Assembly (NCBI RefSeq): GCF_020740895.1
Contig: NZ_JAILXP010000001.1
Location: 1-64,000 of the forward strand
Length of the DNA stretch: 64,000 bases
From: Streptomyces sp. UNOB3_S3
GTDB lineage: Bacteria; Actinomycetota; Actinomycetes; Streptomycetales; Streptomycetaceae
Reading direction: 5' to 3'
The translations under genes were made by a program, and so were the position numbers. Below the pieces are notes generated by a model. It was not told the DNA's origin. It did not search any database and saw only the letters and a list, made by a program, of their open reading frames with translations. Positions 58,244 to 64,000 of the stretch are shown in pieces (within the stretch, counting starts at the first letter, position 1; every line of letters begins with the position of its first letter).

Positions 58244-58960
58244 TCAACCGTCACCAGGCCGCGGTCGGTCTTGAGCATCACCGCGAGCCCTCACCTCTCG
58301 CTCAGCAAGCTGCTCAACAACCCTCTCAGTCAGTCGGTCATTTTCAACCACCTTATCGCTAAGCGCAGCAACCAAACCCTCGGCATTCGCTGCCCTCAAA
58401 GCCATCATTACGTTAGTCGCCGTCCACAAATAGCTGACCATAAAACCCAGTATCAGAAAAAGGACCAGGAGGCAGGCGGCTACAACTCTCGCTTCGCTAC
58501 TACCTCCAAGGCATTTACCCACTGCACCGACCAGCCGCCCCGCCGGCACACCCATGCGCCCGAATTCAACCAGCCCAATACCTACGAGCATTTTCGTGAA
58601 CCAGTCCGATACCTGCTCTAGATTCGTGTTGGGCAGGTAGCCGCTTATATGACCCCCGGCAGCTCCCCCTTGACCGACTGGGCTGCCATCCCCCTCGCGC
58701 CTACGAGGGATTCCAAAGAGGAAGCCAGCAAGTCCACCCACAGTGGCCGCCGCAGCCGAAACACCAAGGCCAATGCCGAATATTCGCCACTGCTCAGAAA
58801 GAGACTTGTGCAAGGTCATCGAGTAAAACAGCAGGCCACCAAGGCCCACTACCACTCCCATGATTCCGAGGGCTATGTAAACCCCCGTAGGCTGATCGCT
58901 AGTGGAGCCCGCACTCCGCCCATTACCAGCAGGATTACCGTTATCGGACACTCCCACCAC
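58244..58960 (-). CDS. hypothetical multi-pass membrane protein with GFLFGIPR motif
   Basis: A 238-aa protein with TM segments near residues 27-47 (GVYIALGIMGVVVGLGGLLFY), 60-84 and 160-180 (VVAACLLVLFLILGFMVSYLW). It has the pair of motifs GGLAGFLFGIPRRR and LPNTNLEQVSDWFTKMLVGIGLVEF, which I recognise as shared by many uncharacterised bacterial membrane proteins. The C-terminus is a coiled-coil-like tail (LSDKVVENDRLTERVVEQL). Members tend to be scattered and horizontally spread (impression). Start ATG 58960; an in-frame GTG lies 9 bases inside. Function unknown. Confidence 0.68.
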   Translation of the reverse strand: MVGVSDNGNPAGNGRSAGSTSDQPTGVYIALGIMGVVVGLGGLLFYSMTLHKSLSEQWRIFGIGLGVSAAAATVGGLAGFLFGIPRRREGDGSPVGQGGAAGGHISGYLPNTNLEQVSDWFTKMLVGIGLVEFGRMGVPAGRLVGAVGKCLGGSSEARVVAACLLVLFLILGFMVSYLWTATNVMMALRAANAEGLVAALSDKVVENDRLTERVVEQLAEREVRARGDAQDRPRPGDG

Positions 58961-59233
58961 CTCGTGTCAGGCAACCATCAGCGAACAAGTCCCTCACATC
59001 CACGATCGCCCGGACGGGGATGCGAGACCAGTCGATCAAGACAGCGAGTCCGTCGCGCCGGTCACGACAGCCTGGCTGAAGGCTAAACAATTGAAGGCTT
59101 CACCCACCCCGAAACGGCCGAGTGGCGCCCTGCACTCCTCGGGGTCATGATGAAGTTAGAGAACTACGACTGCGAAGCCAGCCAACAAAAGACGCTCCAC
59201 AGATGATGTTGCCGCCGAAAATAGGAGCAAGAA

Positions 59234-59512
59234 ATGGCAGTCATTGACCTGGGATGGGACACAATAGCGGCCAACAGCTCGACCAATTGGTTTGTTCACG
59301 GCTGGAGCCAAAACGAATCAGTTGTTTTCAGCATTGTCGTGTTCCCTGGAACCGGTGAAGGGGTGCCCAATCCTTTGGGGCACGCAACCCTTACACAGGG
59401 TGAATCATTCCAGCACGTCGACGGGACGAGCGCCTACAAGATTTACATGCAGAACAACGCGCCCTTCAACTCCTGCAGCGTCCACGTACTTGCGCAGGTC
59501 GAGTCACTGTAG
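59234..59512 (+). CDS. small hypothetical protein, probable beta-sandwich
   Basis: A 92-aa protein, start ATG 59234 with AGGAG 7 bases upstream. It has regular alternation of hydrophobic residues (NWFVHGWSQNESVVFSIVVF, YKIYMQNNAPFNSCSVHVLA) suggesting one small beta-sandwich; no signal peptide. Followed 29 bp later by another small gene on the same strand, so the two are likely co-transcribed. No family assigned. AT-richer codon use than the window average. Confidence 0.65.
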   Translation: MAVIDLGWDTIAANSSTNWFVHGWSQNESVVFSIVVFPGTGEGVPNPLGHATLTQGESFQHVDGTSAYKIYMQNNAPFNSCSVHVLAQVESL

Positions 59513-59541
59513 GGCGAGGCAAAGCCGGAAAGGGAAAAGGA

Positions 59542-59754
59542 ATGGCAACAGTGAGAGCATCCATCGTGCACGACATTTCCGGGCGCGTCGTTTCAGTAGC
59601 CCGCCCCGCAAAGGACGCCAAGGTTAAAGTGCTGAGCGGCCCCGGGCAGTCTGTACTTGAAATAGACATCGAGGAGGACGCTATCCATGAGCTAATAAAC
59701 GGAAAGCTCAGGATTGACACAGAGCGGAAAAAGGTCGTTTCCTACGACCAGTAG
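59542..59754 (+). CDS. small hypothetical protein
   Basis: A 70-aa protein (VHDISGRVVSVARPAKDAK, then VKVLSGPGQSVLEIDIEEDA) with a good AAAAGGA site before ATG 59542. The pattern IVHD-x-x-GRIVSI-x-R is one I associate with small Streptomyces hypothetical proteins of unknown function. Second gene of a two-gene unit, closed by the hairpin at 59771-59798. Confidence 0.7.
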   Translation: MATVRASIVHDISGRVVSVARPAKDAKVKVLSGPGQSVLEIDIEEDAIHELINGKLRIDTERKKVVSYDQ

Positions 59755-59770
59755 CGCACAGGGTTGCTCC

Positions 59771-59798
59771 GGCTGGCTGTAGCGGATTGCAGCCAGCC
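59771..59798 (+). terminator. hairpin after the small gene pair
   Basis: GGCTGGCTG-10 nt-CAGCCAGCC, a perfect 9-bp stem 16 bp after the stop of the 70-aa gene. It is followed by AATTCTAG rather than a strict T-run. Good candidate intrinsic terminator. Confidence 0.65.
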
Positions 59799-59834
59799 AA
59801 TTCTAGTGCGCGGCGAAGGTATTCGATAAGGCCA

Positions 59835-60143
59835 TCAGGCCGCTGGGATGGTCCCCAGCCGACCCGCCTGGTAATCCTCAAATGCCTGAGCCAGCTCAAC
59901 GTGCGTGTTCATAATGCCATGGAGCGCCCGCCGTCCGACGACAGCGAGCGCTCCGCGCATCCGACTCTCGAATATCCACTCGGCCATCGGCGGGTAGACC
60001 CTGTTGCCCGCAGCCGCGAACTCCTTGGACTTCTGGAGCATCCCGGCCTCGACCTCCTCGGAAGAGGCTGATTCATCCGCATCGGCACCGAATCGTTCTG
60101 TGATGCTTCTGCTAATTTTCACGAACAGAGCGTGGCCCTGCAT
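59835..60143 (-). pseudogene. ThiC C-terminal relic joined to unrelated sequence
   Basis: The reading from 60143 contains KISRSITERFGAD, EVEAGMLQKSKEFAAAGNRVY, which matches the C-terminal end of phosphomethylpyrimidine synthase ThiC just after its CxxCxxxxC cluster. The cluster itself and all upstream catalytic sequence are absent. After NRVY the sequence turns into WIFESRMRGALAVVGRRALH and ends without further ThiC resemblance. So an end of thiC has been captured here; no enzyme can result. Confidence 0.6.
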
Positions 60144-60821
60144 GTCGAGGCCGACTTCAAGGGCTTCGCCGCGCAGGTGGGCCCGCGGGGCGAGCTCCGG
60201 TCGATCGCCGAGAAGGACACGCGGGAGATCGACGGCCTGGGGAACATCGTGGGCGAGTCACGCACCAAGCTGGGCCCGGCGCTGAAGAATCGCACGGTCT
60301 CCATACGCCTCTTCCCTCTCGGCTCCGATGCCGCACAGGTGATCCGCAACCTGCCTGTCGAGGAAGGCACGTACATCCTCACCAACATCGGCAGCGACAA
60401 GGTGCTGGACGTTCTGGGCAAGGAGAGCGAGAACGGCGCGAACGTCGGCCAGTACACCCGCCACGGCGGGCCGAACCAGCAGTGGACCTTCACGCCCGTA
60501 CGCCGCGACTACGCGCCCGGCAACCCGGCGTACAACGTCACCGGCGAATACCGGATCGCCTCCAAGGCGAGCGGAAAGGCCCTGGAGGTCGCCGGGCAAG
60601 CCCTGCAGGACACCGCGAACATCCAGCAGTGGGAGAGCAACGACGGCTCCCACCAGCGCTGGTGGGTCACCCCGATCGGCAACGGCATCTTCGTGATCAG
60701 CAACGTCCGCAGTGGCAAGGCCATGGACGTCACCGGCGCCTCCAAGGGCAACAGCGCCAACGTGCAACAGTACACGTTCAATGACACCGTGGCCCAGAAG
60801 TGGCGGATGGAGCGCGTGTAA
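60132..60821 (+). CDS. ricin B-type lectin (CBM13-like) protein, possibly 5'-truncated
   Basis: A 229-aa protein. Residues about 75-229 form one beta-trefoil with three repeats, each ending in a QxW-like motif: GPNQQWTFTP, GSHQRWWVTP and VAQKWRMERV. This is a carbohydrate-binding fold. The first 75 residues (DFKGFAAQVGPRGELRSIAE, KLGPALKNRTVSIRLFPLG) look like the end of a different, larger domain, and there is no signal peptide. The start is GTG 60132 without a convincing ribosome site, right at the joint with the ThiC relic, so the true N-terminus was probably lost. It may be a fragment of a bigger lectin-bearing protein. Confidence 0.65.
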   Translation: MALHVEADFKGFAAQVGPRGELRSIAEKDTREIDGLGNIVGESRTKLGPALKNRTVSIRLFPLGSDAAQVIRNLPVEEGTYILTNIGSDKVLDVLGKESENGANVGQYTRHGGPNQQWTFTPVRRDYAPGNPAYNVTGEYRIASKASGKALEVAGQALQDTANIQQWESNDGSHQRWWVTPIGNGIFVISNVRSGKAMDVTGASKGNSANVQQYTFNDTVAQKWRMERV

Positions 60822-60931
60822 CCACTGCTTGAACGGCCGTCGGGCCTCACCTGGTCGCCGCCCGCCCATGGTGCGCGCGGGCGGCATGCCGTGTGGTTGC
60901 CGGACTACTGGCCATCCTCACCCTTCTTCTC

Positions 60932-61858
60932 TCACCGCTGGGTGTGGCGGAAGTCGCCTGGTGGGCGGCCGGTCTCGCGGGCGAAGAACTTGCCGAAGTT
61001 GGTGGCCTCGGTGAAGCCGAGCGTGCGGCCGATCGTGGCCACGGGCAGGTCGGTGTGGGCGAGCAGCCGCTGCGCTTGCAGGGCGACGCGGGCGTCGGTG
61101 AGCTGCTTGGCGCTGCGGCCGGTGGCGGCCAGGCAAGCGCGTGTCAGGGTTCGCGGGGAGCAGCCGAGCCGTGCGGCGTAGTCCTCGACGGAGCGGGTGG
61201 TGGCGAAGGAGTGTTCCAGCTCGCGCCGGAAGGCGAGGTAGATCTCGGTGCCGGGCGTGGCGAGGGCGGGGTGTCCGGTCGGGTGGGCGAGGCGCGCCAT
61301 GCGGATCAGGAGTGCACCGAGGAGCTGGCGCAGCAGTGCTCTGGTCAGTTCGGCGTTGGTGTCGGCGGGCGCCGCTGCGTCGGAGGTCTGCTCATCTCGC
61401 AGTGCCCTGTATTCCGTGTCCATCTCCGTCACGGCGCGGTTGAAGGCGTCGAACTCGTCGGGCGGCAGATGCCGTGCGACGGGGCCGCCGAGTCCGTCGA
61501 GTACCTCGTGGGTCGCGGGCAGGGGCGGCGGGAAGTCGGCGGTGAACAGCAGCAGGATGGCGTCGAGGTCCGCAAGGTGGCCGTTCGGGCCGGAGGGCAG
61601 GCGTTGCACCTGGCCGGGTCGCAGGTGCAGGAGTGTGCCGCGGGCGCACGGGTGCGTGACGAAATCGACCATCGCGGTGCCCTCGCCGCCGCGCACGAGC
61701 ATGACCTGGTGGAAGTCGAGGCGGCTCGGCCGACGGGCAACCGAGCCTTTCAGGCGCTGCTTCAACGCGTCGAAGGTCAGCACTTCGATGCCGGTGTGCA
61801 ACCGGTCGGGGTTGTCGTAGGCGATGTCGATGACGTCGCGCTGTCCACTTTTGACCAT
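60932..61858 (-). CDS. AraC-family transcriptional regulator
   Basis: A 308-aa regulator. The N-terminal cupin-like sensing domain (LDFHQVMLVRGGEGTAMVDF, RPGQVQRLPSG) is followed by two helix-turn-helix motifs at the C-terminus (VEDYAARLGCSPRTLTRACL and VATIGRTLGFTEATNFGKFF, ending RETGRPPGDFR). Start ATG 61858 is chosen because it directly precedes the conserved DVIDIAYDN; the frame is open upstream. Divergent from the SnoaL-like gene across about 138 bp, so it probably controls that gene. Confidence 0.9.
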   Translation of the reverse strand: MVKSGQRDVIDIAYDNPDRLHTGIEVLTFDALKQRLKGSVARRPSRLDFHQVMLVRGGEGTAMVDFVTHPCARGTLLHLRPGQVQRLPSGPNGHLADLDAILLLFTADFPPPLPATHEVLDGLGGPVARHLPPDEFDAFNRAVTEMDTEYRALRDEQTSDAAAPADTNAELTRALLRQLLGALLIRMARLAHPTGHPALATPGTEIYLAFRRELEHSFATTRSVEDYAARLGCSPRTLTRACLAATGRSAKQLTDARVALQAQRLLAHTDLPVATIGRTLGFTEATNFGKFFARETGRPPGDFRHTQR

Positions 61859-61996
61859 CTCGGGTCCCGACCCTACCTCGTCCGGAGGGCGGCTGCGGGG
61901 GCATCGTGGAGTCACGGCCGAACGGCGAGCGCCACGCCAGGCACCGCGCCGGGAAGCCGTCACCACCATTCCTTCGTGAAGTGAGGACCTTTCACC

Positions 61997-62377
61997 ATGT
62001 TCCCTGTTGTCACCGACCCCGCGACGCTGCCGATTCTGTTCCAGGACGCCCTGAACGCCGGTGATGTCGACGGTGTGCTGGCCCTGTTCGCCCCGGGTGC
62101 GGGCATGCGCACGGTGGCCGGCGAGTACATCGCCGGCGCCGAGGCGCTGCGTGCGGAGATCGGCGGAACCGTCGCCGCCCGCGGCAGGCTGACGAACGTC
62201 AAGCGGCACACGCTCGTCGGCGCGGAAACCGCCCTCCTGGTCACCGACTGGACCCTGGAGATCGACGGCCCCGGCGGCGAACGGATCGCCCCTACCGGCA
62301 CCACGGCCAACATCGCCCGCCGAGATGCCGGCGGCGGCTGGCGCTTCACCCTCCTCAACCCGCTCGGCATCGCCTGA
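61997..62377 (+). CDS. SnoaL-like/NTF2-fold protein
   Basis: A 126-aa NTF2-like protein (FQDALNAGDVDGVLALFAPG, GAEALRAEIG, VTDWTLEIDGPGG, RDAGGGWRFTLLNPLG). The fold is used for isomerases, hydrolases and ketosteroid-type reactions, and for stress proteins; active residues cannot be fixed here. Start ATG 61997 follows GTGAGGACC. It is the likely target of the divergent AraC regulator. Confidence 0.85.
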   Translation: MFPVVTDPATLPILFQDALNAGDVDGVLALFAPGAGMRTVAGEYIAGAEALRAEIGGTVAARGRLTNVKRHTLVGAETALLVTDWTLEIDGPGGERIAPTGTTANIARRDAGGGWRFTLLNPLGIA

Positions 62378-62421
62378 TCAGCCCGGCCCACGAGCAGTCA
62401 GCCCTCCGGGCGGGGCCGCGG

Positions 62422-62796
62422 TTACATCTGCAGAGGGCCGGCCTGCGCGGGCCACGGAACCCAGGGCAGGGCATTCCGCCACCTCGGGCGCCCGAAGGCC
62501 CAGTCCTGGAGCACCCGGGCCACTGTCTCGTGGCCATACAGATCGAACGGTCCGTCCACCCGTGCCTGGAAGTGGGTTTCCGGTCCGCCCTCCCGGAACT
62601 CGATCTGACAACTCATGTCGTCGTTCAGATGGACCTGCATGTAGTGCTGGCCGTTGGGCTCCGAGTCCAGGCGTTCAACGATCACGAAGCGGTGGCGCAG
62701 ATTCATCTCACTCAGCAGATCGAACAGCGTGTCCTCGGACGGGTCGTCCCAACGGTCTCCGTTCCAGGTCCTCGCTTGCAGCACCGGCTTCACCAT
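62422..62796 (-). CDS. Imm1-like immunity-type hypothetical protein
   Basis: A 124-aa protein with FVIVERLDSEPNGQHYMQVHL, CQIEFREGGPETHFQ, VARVLQDWAFGRPRWRN and LPWVPW. The sequence of a paired-strand core, an E-x-R-x-G-G-P strand and a closing tryptophan helix resembles the Imm1 immunity family that protects against polymorphic toxins. No toxin gene is adjacent within the window, so it would be an orphan immunity protein. The assignment is from pattern memory only. Confidence 0.5.
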   Translation of the reverse strand: MVKPVLQARTWNGDRWDDPSEDTLFDLLSEMNLRHRFVIVERLDSEPNGQHYMQVHLNDDMSCQIEFREGGPETHFQARVDGPFDLYGHETVARVLQDWAFGRPRWRNALPWVPWPAQAGPLQM

Positions 62797-62873
62797 GGGG
62801 CGACCCTAGCGACATCGGTCCACTTCCGAAACTCGCCGGCCTGCTGGTCGTGGCCCCTTCTACGGTGACCGTC

Positions 62874-63305
62874 ATGAGCAGTTGTCTTCCCGTCCCCGTG
62901 CCTGGCGTCTGCGTCCGCGTGAAGCTGAATGTGGGTGCCTGTGGGCCGTACGCGCACATCGTGGCGGACTTCGAGCCGCCGGGTCCCGGCGGCGGGCTGG
63001 AGTTGCTCAGCCTGCTGCCGGAGAGCCGACTGCCCTCGGAGTACCTCCCGTCGTTGCGGGAGGGCCTGCGGGAGGGCCTCGACGGGGTCACCGCCGCTGT
63101 GCTGGTCACCGACGGCAGCTTCCACGAAGTGGACTCCTCCGAACTCGGCTACAAGATTGCCGGACAGCAGGCAGGCCGGGCAGCCCTCATCGGCGCGGGG
63201 CTGCTACCGCCCGAGACCGCCGCGACGCTGCGCTGGGCGACGTGGCCGGGTATGCCGAGGCTACGGCCGTCACCTGTGGAGGGAACGCATCGACGGGCCC
63301 GGTAG
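62874..63305 (+). CDS. free-standing EF-G domain IV-like protein
   Basis: A 143-aa protein aligned to translation factor EF-G domain IV and its junction: ESRLPSEYLPSLREGLREGL corresponds to the P-x-E-Y-x-P-x-V-x-x-G region of EF-G, and VLVTDGSFHEVDSSELGYKIA to the D-G-S-Y-H-x-V-D-S-S-E segment that mimics a tRNA anticodon arm. The GTPase, domains II and III are absent. Start ATG 62874. Function unknown; a ribosome-binding role is possible (inference). Confidence 0.72.
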   Translation: MSSCLPVPVPGVCVRVKLNVGACGPYAHIVADFEPPGPGGGLELLSLLPESRLPSEYLPSLREGLREGLDGVTAAVLVTDGSFHEVDSSELGYKIAGQQAGRAALIGAGLLPPETAATLRWATWPGMPRLRPSPVEGTHRRAR

Positions 63306-63380
63306 CCAGATGAGTACCTAACGGAAGCGGGCCCGTCTCGCCATCCGCCGGGAGGAGGCAACGGACACACGAGGCCCGGC

Positions 63381-64000
63381 TCACTGGTTTCGGCGGTGCC
63401 GCCACACATCGTGCAGCGGCCAGTAGTACGGCGACGTCCGGTCGACGGTGCCGTCGAGGGCGTCCAGCAGTGCGTCACCTCGGTGGTCGCCGCGCAGGGC
63501 CAGTTGCACCGCGGCGGTGACTCGTACGGCCTCCTCCGAGTCGGAGAGGCAAGTGGCCAAGGCGTCGCCAGGAGCTGGGTCGTCGGCCCGGGCCCGCAGG
63601 AGGGCCCGGCAGGCGCCTTCCCGCACCCGGGCGTCCGCGTCCCGGGTACAGGCCAGAACGGCGGCCAGGGCATCGGCGTCTGACTGCTGGACCTGCCAGT
63701 GCAGGCCGCCGACCGCCCAGGACCGGACCTGGGCGTCGGCGTGCCGGGCGAGGGCCGGTAGCAGCTTCTCGGCCCGGGAATCCATGGCGCCGGCCAGGCC
63801 GGCGGCGAGGGGCCGCATCACGCGGGGGTCCTCCTCCTGCTCCACCCAGGGGAGAAAGAGGTCGACGAGCGGGGTGTCGAAGGGGGACTCCTCGTCCTCG
63901 CCGCTGTCGTCGTAGAGGTTGACGCAGCGCAGCACGTCCGCGCCGAAGTAGCGCGCCAGCGGATCGGGATGGTGCCGAAGAGCGGCCGCGGCGTCCCAGA
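63381..64000 (-). CDS. HEAT-repeat protein, N-terminus outside window
   Basis: The frame enters from beyond 64000 (DAAAALRHHPDPLARYFGAD) and ends at 63381. It contains HEAT-like helical repeats: RVMRPLAAGLAGAMDSRAEK, LARHADAQVRSWAVGGLHW, TRDADARVREGACRALLRA and DSEEAVRVTAAVQLALRG. Such solenoids act as protein-interaction scaffolds. Only about 206 residues are visible; the real start is not in the window. Confidence 0.75.
   Translation of the reverse strand, partial: WDAAAALRHHPDPLARYFGADVLRCVNLYDDSGEDEESPFDTPLVDLFLPWVEQEEDPRVMRPLAAGLAGAMDSRAEKLLPALARHADAQVRSWAVGGLHWQVQQSDADALAAVLACTRDADARVREGACRALLRARADDPAPGDALATCLSDSEEAVRVTAAVQLALRGDHRGDALLDALDGTVDRTSPYYWPLHDVWRHRRNQ

Overview
The window is high-GC actinobacterial DNA and most resembles Streptomyces or a close relative. 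The evidence is GTG/ATG/TTG starts with GGAGG-type ribosome binding sites, strong third-position GC bias, a complete conservon (cvnABCD), a cytochrome P450, secreted TAP-type peptidases and an actinobacterial FtsH. The many broken genes and the accessory content suggest a chromosome arm rather than the core, which is an inference.

Layout. 1-4.2 kb: a stand-alone cyclic-nucleotide-binding protein, a decayed GH65 gene, FtsH and a two-domain universal stress protein. 4.3-17.3 kb: one tightly packed minus-strand operon of six large proteins without signal peptides. These are a paralogous pair ending in a T-W-x-P-F-G-T-G motif, a hemopexin-repeat/beta-propeller fusion, proteins of 1215 and 737 aa, and a 1060-aa protein resembling DUF6603 proteins. 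No described function is known to me for the set. 17.6-21.4 kb: conservon cvnA-B-C-D. 21.5-24.7 kb: tandem secreted alpha/beta-hydrolase peptidases. 25-30.5 kb: PhoU-like protein, pntA relic, fused HyuA-HyuB oxoprolinase and a twice-frameshifted gene. 30.6-34 kb: a large M48-type membrane protease and its small partner.

34.1-41.1 kb: a divergent P450 and a translationally coupled five-gene operon: OlsB-like N-acyltransferase, PlsC/OlsA-like acyltransferase, acyl carrier protein, ketosynthase and MMPL transporter. Together these read as a dedicated pathway that builds and exports an ornithine-lipid-like acyl-amino-acid lipid.

41.1-46.7 kb: three wrecked glycosyltransferases, a lipoprotein, an F420/FMN-type PPOX protein, a frameshifted IS5-type transposase and a lipoprotein relic cut by it. 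46.7-56.7 kb: two paralogous proteins of about 385 aa and a 2381-aa protein with LamG-like modules. 56.9-60.8 kb: a mosaic of relics (a DAO-type oxidoreductase end, a ThiC end), visibly AT-richer small genes, a membrane protein and a ricin-lectin protein. 60.9-64 kb: an AraC regulator divergent from a SnoaL-like protein, an Imm1-like protein, a free-standing EF-G domain-IV-like protein and a HEAT-repeat protein that runs off the end.

The two best candidates for undescribed biology are the six-gene large-protein operon (4266-17309) and the P450-acyltransferase-ACP-KS-MMPL lipid locus (34127-41068). The 2381-aa protein with its two paralogous partners is third. No tRNA, rRNA, CRISPR array, prophage module or contractile-injection core gene was recognised.
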